This document shows, one piece after another, positions 1 to 7,843 of a DNA stretch of 19,381 nucleotides. Numbering within the stretch: the stretch's first letter is position 1; the number at the start of each line of letters is the position of its first letter. Where the stretch lies: positions 1-19,381 of the forward strand of contig CAVVMV010000016.1 of NCBI GenBank assembly GCA_963749485.1. The letters are read 5' to 3'. Source of the DNA: JAZGGS01 sp963749485 (GTDB lineage: Bacteria; Bacteroidota; Ignavibacteria; Ignavibacteriales; Ignavibacteriaceae). The translations under genes and the position numbers were made by a program. The notes beneath the pieces were generated by a model, which was not told the origin of the DNA, made no database searches, and saw nothing but the letters and a program-made list of their open reading frames with translations.

Positions 1-104
1 AAGTTCCGGTTTATTTGAAAGGTAGAATCGACGAAATGATTCCAACTCCTGAAGATATAGTTGAAGAAATCGAAATGATAATTGAAAAACAAAGTGTATC
101 CTGA
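1..104 (+). CDS. vorB: 2-oxoacid:ferredoxin oxidoreductase alpha subunit (VorB/KorA type), C-terminal end
   Basis: The reading frame that enters the window ends at the TGA at 102-104. The last 33 residues include VYLKGRIDEMIPTPEDI, which resembles the C-terminus of the alpha subunit of 2-oxoisovalerate (VorB) or 2-oxoglutarate (KorA) ferredoxin oxidoreductases. These cytosolic enzymes oxidatively decarboxylate a 2-oxoacid to an acyl-CoA and pass electrons to ferredoxin. The TPP-binding and gamma subunit genes follow directly on the same strand, which supports the call. The exact substrate cannot be told from this tail, so the symbol is tentative. Confidence 0.75.
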   Translation, partial: VPVYLKGRIDEMIPTPEDIVEEIEMIIEKQSVS

Positions 105-137
105 GTTTAAGCCACAGGCTTATAATAGGAGCTAATT

Positions 138-925
138 ATGTCGATTGAAAGACCGTCAACTTTAGATTTTCCACCGGAAAGCAGAAGGGATGGACCAGGT
201 TTATTGCAGACTGATACGTTAACCGATGTTCCTTTCCATTACTGTCCTGGGTGCGCGCACAGCGTGGTGCACAGGGTTTTAATGGAAGGTATACAGGCAT
301 TGGATATACAGGATCAAACGATGGTCTTGCCCCGGCGGTTGTGCTGTGTTTGCTTTATCATATCAATGTTGATATGCAGGAAGCTGCTCATGGCAGGGCC
401 ACTGCGTTCCAACAGGAATTAAAAGAGTTTTACCGGAGCAATATGTTTTTTCATACCAGGGTGATGGAGATCTTGCAGCAATTGGTACTGCAGAAACAAT
501 TCATACCGTTGACAGAGGAGAACATCTTGATGGTGTTTGAACAACGGCATTTACGGAATGACCGGCGGACAGATGGCTCCAACCACTTAGTTGGTCAGGT
601 TACCACAACGTCACCTTACGGAAGAGAAACTGCATCGGTTGGGCATCCTTTAAAAATTGCAGATATGCTCGTTCAGTTGCCCGGCGCTTATTACATTACC
701 CGCCAGGCAGTTCATACTGCTAATGCTGTTAGAAAGCTGAAGAAAGCTTTTGTAAAATCTTTTACTTACCAGAAGGAAAAGAAAGGAACTTGTTTTGTAG
801 AAGTTGTTTCCAATTGTCCTTCAGGGTGGAAGATGACTCCAGTAGAATCAATAAAATATATTGAGGATGAAATGTTTCCTATTTACCCGCTTGGCGATCT
901 GAAAAAACCGGAAGTTGCTAAATAA
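138..925 (+). pseudogene. 2-oxoacid:ferredoxin oxidoreductase, TPP-binding beta subunit, multiply frameshifted
   Basis: This is the thiamine-pyrophosphate subunit of a 2-oxoacid:ferredoxin oxidoreductase. The start at 138 follows an AGGAG Shine-Dalgarno 33 bases after the alpha subunit. The first frame gives FHYCPGCAHSVVHRVLMEG, the family's cysteine motif. From about 322 to 587 the conserved protein jumps between all three frames: GLAP, GGCAVFA, NVDMQEAAHGRA, TGIKRVLPEQYVFSYQGDGD, ENILMVF, NNGIYGMTGGQMAPTT and finally LVGQVTTTSPYGRE. The rest to 925 is intact and ends with a typical MTPVESIKYIEDEM stretch. The TPP-binding GDGD and NNG elements are therefore encoded but in different frames. 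About seven single-base shifts fall in 265 bp, with none in the 180 bp before or 335 bp after. Length is normal (about 262 codons). Local sequence error is more likely than decay, but a pseudogene is possible. Confidence 0.85.
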
Positions 926-953
926 TTTTTAATGCTAATAAAGGAATTATAAA

Positions 954-1520
954 ATGCACAAAGCTCAGGAAATAATTTTTGCCGGATTCGGAGGACAGGG
1001 AGTCCTGTCAATGGGACAAATTATTGCTTACGCAGGTTTGACTGAAGGTAAAGAGGTTAGCTGGATGCCGTCTTATGGACCCGAGATGCGCGGAGGAACT
1101 GCAAACTGTATTGTTATTGTATCCGAAAATAGAATTAGTTCCCCAATCATTACCCGCTTTGATACAGCAATTTTACTTAACCAGCCATCGCTTGATAAAT
1201 TTGAGAGCGCAGTTAAACCAGGCGGACTACTGATTTATGCAAAATCTACAATCATTAATCCTCCAACTCGCAATGATATTGATGATGTTCGGATACCGGC
1301 TATTGAGGAAGCTCTGATCAGCTCGAAGTGAAACAGGTTGCCAATATGGTACTGGTGGGTGCATTCCTGGAAAAAATCTCCAATTGTCAGTATGGAAACA
1401 ATTGTAAATACATTGAAGAAGGTATTACCGGAACATCGACATAAACTAATTCCTGTAAATGAAAAAGCTCTTGCCCGTGGTAAGGAACTTATAATTGAAA
1501 CAGAAAAGGTATCAGCTTGA
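954..1520 (+). CDS. 2-oxoacid:ferredoxin oxidoreductase gamma subunit, two compensating frameshifts
   Basis: Gamma subunit (pyruvate/ketoisovalerate oxidoreductase catalytic-domain family) of the same complex. It starts 28 bases after the beta subunit with an AAGGA ribosome-binding site. Family marks are FAGFGGQGVLSMGQIIA near the N-terminus and SYGPEMRGGTANC at about residues 39-51. The frame meets a stop at 1329-1331, but the protein continues in another frame as DQLEVKQVANMVLVGAFLEK and returns to the first frame at KSPIVSMETIVNTLKK through the end. The shifts lie near 1313-1316 (one base missing) and at the A-run 1371-1376 (one extra base). With both repaired the product is 188 residues, normal for the family. 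The three-subunit order alpha-beta-gamma indicates one operon. Confidence 0.88.
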
Positions 1521-1550
1521 TTTTTATTCACCTAAAATATGGGTTTAAAA

Positions 1551-1820
1551 ATGGCAGAGTATATTGCCGATTGCAATCACGCCTGTAAAAATACCTGTGC
1601 TTCTTTAAATGAAGCATTGCGGAAAGAAACCGCAATGGTAAAATTTTACGAGGGTATGGTTGATGAATGCGGAATACCCGAGGTAAAGACATTTATGGAT
1701 GAATTGGTTGATGACAAACGAAAATTGATCTTGCGATTAATTCAAAAATTGAATGAAATCCACGTACGCTCGCAGACTATCGATGGGGTTACTTCCAGTT
1801 TTGATGATGGTGAAGTTTAA
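1551..1820 (+). CDS. small helical protein, remotely rubrerythrin-like
   Basis: About 89 residues from the ATG at 1551; an in-frame ATG at 1539 is an alternative and neither has a good ribosome-binding site. The N-terminus holds three cysteines spaced C-x3-C-x3-C (CNHACKNTC). The middle, ALRKETAMVKFYEGMVDECG followed by a helix with PEVKTFMDEL, has the look of a rubrerythrin/ferritin-like helical hairpin, but the usual E-x-x-H iron ligands are absent, so metal binding by that fold is not supported. It lies 30 bases after the gamma subunit on the same strand and probably belongs to that operon. Function unknown; a role with the iron-sulfur/ferredoxin enzyme is only a guess from position. Confidence 0.6.
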   Translation: MAEYIADCNHACKNTCASLNEALRKETAMVKFYEGMVDECGIPEVKTFMDELVDDKRKLILRLIQKLNEIHVRSQTIDGVTSSFDDGEV

Positions 1821-1860
1821 AGAGCGAAATTCATTTCTTAGTGCCGTAAATTCAACATAA

Positions 1861-1891
1861 TTGACATCGCAGGGGAGAATGTTTATATTTG
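1861..1891 (+). promoter_or_regulatory. promoter of the initiator tRNA gene
   Basis: TTGACA at 1861-1866 is followed after exactly 17 bases by TATATTTG at 1884-1891. This fits both a canonical sigma-70 promoter (TTGACA, 17 bp, TATATT) and the Bacteroidota -33/-7 pattern (TTG ... TAnnTTTG). Transcription would begin near 1897, about 35 bases before the tRNA. No other gene follows on this strand, so it should drive the tRNA. Confidence 0.7.
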
Positions 1892-1932
1892 CACCCTGAA
1901 TTTTAAAACAAGTTCTTAAAAAAAGTTTACAT

Positions 1933-2005
<73 letters not shown>

Positions 2006-2021
2006 CAAACGCTACAGAAGA

Positions 2022-2056
2022 AATCCTGATTGACATAGTTCAGTCAGGATTTTTTA
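2022..2056 (+). terminator. Rho-independent terminator after tRNA-fMet
   Basis: ATCCTGATTGA (2023-2033) pairs with TCAGTCAGGAT (2040-2050), an 11-bp stem with one G-T pair and a 6-base loop, followed by a T-run at 2050-2055. The stop codon of the opposite-strand TPR gene (2054-2056) lies in the T-run, so the hairpin may also end that transcript. Confidence 0.8.
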
Positions 2057-3292
2057 TATACTCTTTTCAACTAGCCCGGCTAACAGACTCTCATTCTTTA
2101 ATCCTTTAAAGAAAATAACCGCAGACTCTAAATATGATTTTGCCTCATCTTCTCTATCAGTCTTCTGAAGAAGTTTTCCCAATTCAGCAGAACTCTCTGC
2201 TTCATTCAGTTTACTTTCAATATCGTTATTTAATCTTATGCTATTTTCAAAAAATTCCTCAGATAGTTGAAAATTATCCATATCATTCTGAATCATTCCT
2301 TTAATCTTATAAATATCTGCTATCGATAATGTATCATTTATCTTATATGCTATTTCCATTGCTTTATCTGTGTATGCGTTAGCCAGTGCAGAATTTTTTA
2401 GTTTTGTATAGATATATGCTTTACCGATATACGCAACCGCACAGTTAGATAGGTAATTATTATCCATTGATACAGTTATACATTTATTAAATTCTTCAAG
2501 TGCAGCATCATAGTTTTCCATCTGGGAATATAACATTCCAAGATTATGATACACGCGGGATAATCGTCTAACATCATTTAATTTTTCAAACTTTTCAATA
2601 GCAGTTTTTATAATTCCAGATGCTTTTTCATAATCTCCGTTAATAGTATTAATAATTCCTAAATTGGTTAGAATCATCGCGTGGGATGATAAATCATCAG
2701 TCTCTCAAAAGTACCAGAGCATTTTCAAGGTGTTTCTGTGCTTTATCAAACTCTCCTTTTTCACCATAAAATGTTCCCAGCATATTCTCACATTTTGCAA
2801 GACCTGATTTACTTGATAAGGATGCAAATATTCGCGTAGCTTCTGAGATATAAAATTCACATTCTTCCCAGTATGCCTGTGACCAGTATATTTTTGAGAT
2901 CATTAGATTTGTTTCAGCCAGGATGGATTTAAAATTATTTTGGATTCAAGTTTACTTTGTAGATCCTGTGCTATTTCAAGTGAGTACGCCATTTCACCTG
3001 CAAAGAGCATTAGTTGTGATAGATCAAGAAGTAAATTATAATATCTCTCTTCTGCTAAATGATTTTCACAATGTGTTATAATCTTATCTACCAGTAAACG
3101 ATAGTCCATTCCTTTAGGAAGATCATATTCTACTTGTGATTTATCCAATTCGGAAATCTTTAACACTTCATTTACACTTGAGAAATTTTCTTCTTCAATT
3201 ACTTTTATAAATTCTTCAGCAGAATCTTTCGTCATGTAATCATCAAGTAGATTTTTCAGATCATTTGTGATACTTGTATTTCCTTTGTTCAT
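2054..3292 (-). CDS. cytosolic TPR-repeat protein (two frameshifts)
   Basis: A soluble TPR protein of about 412 residues with no signal peptide. It starts at ATG 3292 after AGAGG with 5-base spacing. The first ~80 residues are not clearly TPR; then helix pairs follow, with typical repeats such as LTNLGIINTINGDYEKASG and YHNLGMLYSQMENYDAALEEF. The frame breaks twice. Near 2924-2927 one base is missing so that ILNP continues as ILAETNLMISKIYWSQ; near 2693-2700 LVLLRD continues as DDLSSHAMILTNLG. Downstream sequence is well conserved as TPR, so these are probably sequence errors. It is a paralogue of the gene just upstream (3358-4568), 65 bases away and co-directional. TPR arrays bind other proteins; the partner is unknown. 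Its soluble helical-plus-TPR layout resembles regulatory TPR proteins, but that is an inference. Confidence 0.8.
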
Positions 3293-3357
3293 ATTAACCT
3301 CTTTAAAAACAATATTTAGTTTATGCTATTTCTATACTAAGCATAATTTCAATTTCT

Positions 3358-4568
3358 TTAACTTTTTGAGAAGCACTGTATTTGTTTATAATAATTCAGT
3401 GCATTCTTTAAATAAGAGTTTTTAGATTTAGAATTATCCATTTCTTCATATAGAGCTGCTAGTTCTAAGGATGTCTCTGCAATATTCATCTCATTCTTTA
3501 AACTCTTATTAATCCTAAGGCTATTTAATAGATAACTCTCTGAAAGTTTGTAGTTTTTCAAATGTCTTTCAATTATTCCCTTTACTTTGTATATATCAGC
3601 AGATGTTAACTTATCATCAACTTTATGGCTGATTTCTAAAGCTTTATCAACAAATACTGCTGCAGATTTAATGTCATCTTTTGCAATAAGAACCTGTGAT
3701 TTTGCAAGATAGAGAAGGCATAGAATTGATATAAAGCGACCATGTTTTAGCGATCTCAATTCCTTCATCAAAAGCATCGAGCAGCAGAATCATACTCCTT
3801 CGATTCGAAAAGTGTTACGCCAATATTATGATTTACCTCTGCCATACGCATATGATTATTAAGTTTTTTATAGATCAACAAAGCATTTTTAAAATGCTTT
3901 TTTGCATCATCTTTATTTTCTTGAATATTGTCTATTATCCCCAAATTTGTATTCAGATTAGCTGCCATTTCCAAATCGCTTAGTGGATTAATCAGAGCCA
4001 GACCTTTTAGAAAATATTTTTTTGCCTTCTGCTAATATCTCCTCGTTCACCGTAATATCGATCCTTGTAGATTATAACATTTTGTAATTCCAAAGCTATC
4101 ATTAATATTTCTGAACAACGTCTCGGCATCAGAAACTGTTTCTAAGCTTCTAGCGCCAATCGGCTTTTCTACTAAATACATTTGCTAATTCTAAGAGCGA
4201 TTCGGCTTTATATAAATTTTTAGTACTGTTCTTTATTATTTTCTTAAAAATTTCACTGGCAAGATTTAACTTACCTGATGAAATACAAAGCTTGCCTAGA
4301 TCCAACAAAAATCCATAGAATTTATCACGATTTTAGATGTTTTTCTGAAAATGTAATTGATCTATCAATTTTAATTCGTTCATTACAGCTATCAATATTT
4401 ATTTCTAATTGATTCACTGTAAAAATCATTTATCATTTCAGAAATTTTATTACTTTCTATTTTAGAAGGACTAATTTTCAGATTCAACCGATTTAATTCG
4501 TCCTTACCAAGATACAGTTTTAGAAGTCCATCAAGTTCTATTTCAAAATTATTTGTAGAGTCTTGCAT
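3358..4568 (-). pseudogene. TPR-repeat protein, paralogue of the downstream gene, heavily frameshifted
   Basis: Starts at ATG 4568 (GTG 4580 possible), 20 bases after the last lipoprotein gene, so it is probably in that operon. It encodes a TPR protein colinear with the gene at 2054-3292: the end LELAALYEEMDNSKSKNSYL matches the paralogue's LGKLLQKTDREDEAKSYL. About seven shifts or stops interrupt it, near 4396, 4330, 4150, 4045, 4010, 3773 and 3748. Pieces between them still read as TPR, for example FYGFLLDLGKLCISSGKLNL, LFRNINDSFGITKCYNLQGS, YFLKGLALINPLSDLEMAAN and LNTNLGIIDNIQENKDDAKK. Either a decaying duplicate or a badly determined stretch; the codons between lesions remain coding-like, which favours recent or artefactual damage. 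Confidence 0.75.
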
Positions 4569-4588
4569 TTTTTTTCTCACTGAAAAAT

Positions 4589-5144
4589 TTAATTAACAAA
4601 ACCATATCTTGAAAAATGTGTTAAATCTGCATCATCTACCTCAATCGTGCCAGTGCTTGCATCCATTTTTATTTCGTCGTAGTCGACGTATTCAATTGTG
4701 CCATTTTCATCTATGTAAACAAAATCCAGAGTATTTGGGTTTACATTCGATAAATCCAATCCCGTAATAATAAGGTCGAGTTCTACGTCTCTATTAAATT
4801 GCATCGATGGTCCGAATTTCAATGCGGCAAATTCAGAATCAAGTGTTTGTGTAATTTCTACCGTTCCCTGAAATGAATATGAGTCGAATTCTAATTCTGA
4901 TTCAACTGTTACTTGGCCAAATGGTCCGCCTTGATAACTGAAATAAGCCGTAAATTCAGCACCATACTTTCCATTAATGTTCATACTCTCAGTATAAAGA
5001 GTCTCAACACTAAGACCGCTTGATGATTGAGGCAGTGATATCAGTTTTAGTTCCGGATTAGTACGGTGACGTAACATCGGAATCGTTATTACATCCGAAA
5101 AAAAATAGGAACGAAAATAAACTGAGTGTTAGTATATTCTTCAT
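4589..5144 (-). CDS. array lipoprotein 1 (HFSRYG family), frameshift after signal peptide
   Basis: Last of five tandem paralogous lipoproteins. From ATG 5144 the N-terminus reads MKNILTLSLFSFLFFFGCNN, a lipoprotein signal with Cys at 18, then DSDVTSP. One indel near 5060-5066 shifts the frame, after which the mature domain NPELKLISLP continues to the stop. Shared array motifs: YQGGPFGQV, FGPSMQFN, GLDLSNVNPNTLDFVYI and the end LTHFSRYGFVN. About 184 residues after repair. The G-x-x-G and beta-rich pattern recalls ZU5-like domains; this is inferred, not proven. It lies 20 bases before the start of the TPR gene at 3358-4568. Probably outer-membrane or surface anchored; ligand unknown. Confidence 0.82.
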
Positions 5145-5183
5145 TGTTTATTTCTTTTATTTAGTTGTTATTTCATTAATAAT

Positions 5184-5750
5184 TTAATTAACAAATCCAT
5201 ATCTTGAAAAATGATTTAGTTGTGCGTTTTTTACATATAATAATCCTGATTCTACGTTTACAATTAAAGATTCATATTCACAGTCTACTACTGTACCATT
5301 ATTGTTTATGTAAACAAATCTAACTGTCTCGGGATTTACACCTGTTAAATCAATGCCATAAAAGAGGAGAGTGCATAGTACAGGTCCATTAAATGACATT
5401 GATGGTCCGTACTCCATAGTCGCGTAATCAGTATTATGCGTTTTGGTAATATCTATATTTCCGGAGAATGAATTTGCTGGAAATACTAATGTTGATAAGA
5501 CTATTACATTACCAAATATTCCACCTTCATAACTAAAGTAGTTATAGAACGTTCCTCCCTGTTCACCTGAAATTTCCATAGTAAAGCTATATATTGTTTC
5601 AATAGATAGACCGCCACTTGGTGTAGGGAGTGATATTAAGGTATAGTCCTGGTTGGATGATTCTTCAACTGGTGTTAATATTTCTGATTCCTGGTTACAT
5701 CCGAAGAAAAGCAGGAACGAAAGTAAACTGAGTGTGAGTAAATTTTTCAT
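5184..5750 (-). CDS. array lipoprotein 2 (HFSRYG family), intact
   Basis: An intact 188-residue member of the array. Signal MKNLLTLSLLSFLLFFGC is followed by NQESE, giving acidic residues just after the lipidated Cys18. The mature domain carries LISLPTPSGGLSIETIY, YEGGIFGNV, YGPSMSFN, GIDLTGVNPETVRFVYINNN and ends LNHFSRYGFVN. An AAAGG lies shortly upstream of the ATG. The N-terminus is closest to array member 4, and the 3' spacer is almost identical to that after member 4, so these two occupy the same position in a duplicated two-gene unit. Predicted lipid-anchored envelope protein of unknown role. Confidence 0.88.
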   Translation of the reverse strand: MKNLLTLSLLSFLLFFGCNQESEILTPVEESSNQDYTLISLPTPSGGLSIETIYSFTMEISGEQGGTFYNYFSYEGGIFGNVIVLSTLVFPANSFSGNIDITKTHNTDYATMEYGPSMSFNGPVLCTLLFYGIDLTGVNPETVRFVYINNNGTVVDCEYESLIVNVESGLLYVKNAQLNHFSRYGFVN

Positions 5751-5797
5751 TTTTTTATCCTTTATATTTTCAATTTCTTCATAAATCGCTTATTTAA

Positions 5798-6465
5798 TTA
5801 TCTTACCCAACCATACCTGGAAAAATGAGGTACTAAAGCTTTCTTAACCTTTATCTTCCCATGTTCGATGTCTACATCTATACCCGAATTTTCTGCTTCT
5901 ACTATCGACCCATCAGCAGCAATGTAACAGAATTTTACGGTCTCGGGATTAACCCCGGTCAAATCAATTCCTTCGTAAGTTAAGGTATACTCTAAATCCC
6001 TATTGAAAACCATTGGAGGTCCAAATTCGACTAATCCTTGTTCTGGTAAACAAGTTGTTGAAATTTCTAGGATTCCAGGAAATGAATTTTTCTTTATTTT
6101 TAATTTTGAATCAATTTTTACTGTACCAAAAGGCCCTCCACTATATTCTGTGTCGAGCTTAACTTTTCCGCCCCTGTCACCATCAATAAGTTCTGAGTTA
6201 GTAAATATTTCTGAGTTAACAGGCATATTGATTGGAGTGGGTAGTGTGATCCAATTTACGGTGTGAAGTCCGCCTTGGTCACCATCAATAAGTTCTGAGT
6301 TAGTAAATATTTCTGAGTTAACAGGCATATTGATTGGAGTGGGTAGTGTGATCCAATTTACGGTTTGTGAAGTAAACCTACTTCAGGTGATGTTACTTCG
6401 GATTCCTGATTACATCCTAAGAAAAGCAGGAAGGAAAGTAAACTGAGTGTTAGTATATGTTTCAT
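5798..6465 (-). CDS. array lipoprotein 3 (HFSRYG family) with internal 102-bp duplication and a frameshift
   Basis: ATG 6465 begins MKHILTLSLLSFLLFLGC, a lipoprotein signal, followed by NQESEVTSP. A 2-base shift near 6364-6367 moves the frame, after which TVNWITLPTPINMPVN appears. The segment MPVNSEIFTNSELIDGD occurs twice, 34 codons apart, because of a 102-bp in-frame tandem duplication. The mature domain then follows with YSGGPFGTVKIDSKL, EFGPPMVFN, GIDLTGVNPETVKFCYIAA and ends VPHFSRYGWVR. Removing the duplication gives about 188 residues, the size of its paralogues, so the duplication is an insertion into a normal-length gene. The C-terminal WVR groups with member 5 and not with the FVN members. 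Confidence 0.82.
6168..6371. repeat. 102-bp tandem direct repeat inside array lipoprotein 3
   Basis: Two copies offset by exactly 102 bp (34 codons). The core 6176-6262 and 6278-6364 appears identical over 87 bp. A few differences lie at the edges; one copy has two extra bases near 6365-6366, which is where the reading frame breaks. The near identity means a very recent duplication by slippage, or an assembly artefact. Confidence 0.85.
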
Positions 6466-6503
6466 TGTTTATTTCTTTTATTTAGTTGTTATTTCTTAAT
6501 AAT

Positions 6504-7071
6504 TTAGTTAACAAATCCATATCTTGAAAAATGGGGTAGAAATGCATTTAGAACTTGAATAGTTCCAGTAGATACATCTACAGTAATACCTTCGTGTTGA
6601 GCGTACTCTAAATCTCCATTAGAAGCTATATATGCAAATTTTACATTGTTAGGATCAATATTACTAAGGTCAATTCCTGTGTAGGTAATGCTGTAGGTTA
6701 CTATTTCATTAAATTTAGAAAATCGAGGTGCGAAAGTGGCAGACACATGCAAAATCATCATTAGTCATTCTGATTGTTTTATTACCAGGATATGCACCTT
6801 GATTAAATATTAATTCTGCATCAATGGTAACTGTACCAAATGGCCCACCTGAGTAACTTTCAGACATTGTTAAAAAACCACCCTGAGCACCATTAATTCT
6901 TTTTGAAACTGTAAAGGAATTTTCTATATGCATTCCTTCACTTGGAGGGAGTGAAATCCAATTTGCATTTTCTGATTTTATATCATCAATGGGTGATGTC
7001 AAGTCAGAACTCTGATCACATCCAAAGAAAAAGAGTAGTGAAGCTAAGCTAAGTGTTAATAAATTTTTCAT
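6504..7071 (-). CDS. array lipoprotein 4 (HFSRYG family), one frameshift
   Basis: ATG 7071 gives MKNLLTLSLASLLFFFGC then DQSSDLTSP, a lipoprotein signal with acidic residues after Cys18. Mature motifs: NWISLPPSEGMHIEN, ESYSGGPFGTVTIDAEL. Near 6740-6755 an indel breaks the frame in the FGPxMxFN-equivalent region, and the rest continues as FAPRFSKFNEIV, GIDLSNIDPNNVKFAYIA and ends LPHFSRYGFVN. Repaired length is about 188 residues, as for its paralogues. An upstream in-frame start at 7131 would overlap the preceding gene and is not preferred because the signal peptide begins at 7071. Confidence 0.83.
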
Positions 7072-7118
7072 TGTTTTATCCATTATATTTTCAATTTCTT
7101 TATAAAGTGCTCGTTTAA

Positions 7119-7682
7119 TTATCTTATCCACCCATATCGCGAAAAGTGATTAAGCCTGGCATTCATAACCTTAATTTCATTCTCTTCCAAATTAACATGA
7201 CACAAGTGTGATTCAATTAGCTCAATTCCTCCATTATCATCGAAATATGCAAAATCAATTGGACCTGTTTTATCATAACCGTATAATCTTAAATCAACTC
7301 CTTTAATTCGCAATGTGTGTTTTACTTCTGCATTGAAAGTCATTTCCGGAAGGAGTTTAATGGAAAGAGTTTCAAAATTTGGAATCATTACAATTTCGGT
7401 TATGCCGTTGAATGCACCTGGTGGGATTTTTAGACGTGCATAAACTTCAATTTCACTTCCCGCGGCATTAACAATCGTTGTATCAAATATGAAATCAGCT
7501 CCAATTGAACCGTCTATTAATTTTGAAGCATACAACCATGTGTTAATATTTATTGGGCGTGGTACTGAATTAGAAAAATCATCAGTTGTAGAGGGTGTAG
7601 TTACGATTGTGTTATCTAAATTGTCGTTACAACCTAGAAATGTAATTCCAGCTACAAATAAGAGTAGAATTACTTTTTTCAC
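7119..7682 (-). CDS. array lipoprotein 5 (HFSRYG family), first gene of the array
   Basis: Intact, 187 residues, starting at GTG 7682 after AGAGG with 5-base spacing, the best ribosome-binding site of the array. Signal MKKVILLLFVAGITFLGC, then NDNLDN. It is the most diverged member. It has no GGPFG motif but keeps VYARLKIPPGAFNGITEIVM, whose PPGA element is the part most like a ZU5 domain, plus LPEMTFN, IKGVDLRLYGYD and the end LNHFSRYGWIR. As first and most different member it may be the founding copy. It faces the histidine kinase across a 368-bp divergent region, so the array's main promoter should lie there. Confidence 0.88.
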   Translation of the reverse strand: MKKVILLLFVAGITFLGCNDNLDNTIVTTPSTTDDFSNSVPRPININTWLYASKLIDGSIGADFIFDTTIVNAAGSEIEVYARLKIPPGAFNGITEIVMIPNFETLSIKLLPEMTFNAEVKHTLRIKGVDLRLYGYDKTGPIDFAYFDDNGGIELIESHLCHVNLEENEIKVMNARLNHFSRYGWIR

Positions 7683-7823
7683 GGTGACCTCTTCACTAGT
7701 TAGTGCTAAAGTTAATTAAGTGAAATAGTCTTAAGCTTTAGCTTCCTCCAGCCTAACGAATCAAGGTCTGTAGTATAAATTCTCCCAATCGTCGTAGTAT
7801 AAATAATACAATGAATATGCCGT

Positions 7824-7837
7824 TTGCTAATTAGCAA
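7824..7837. promoter_or_regulatory. perfect palindrome, possible operator
   Basis: TTGCTAATTAGCAA is a perfect 14-base palindrome with no loop, the form expected for a dimeric regulator's binding site. It lies about 140 bases before the array start and 215 before the kinase start. The bound protein is unknown. Confidence 0.4.
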
Positions 7838-7843
7838 CTAATG

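Noticed and set aside
1235..1531. 98-codon minus-strand open frame over the gamma subunit
   Set aside because: Antisense shadow of a clearly conserved oxidoreductase gene.
6003..6266. 87-codon plus-strand open frame over array lipoprotein 3
   Set aside because: Antisense to a gene with strong paralogue support.
6168..6371. Repeat pair considered as part of a CRISPR array
   Set aside because: Only two copies, directly adjacent without spacers, in frame inside a coding sequence.
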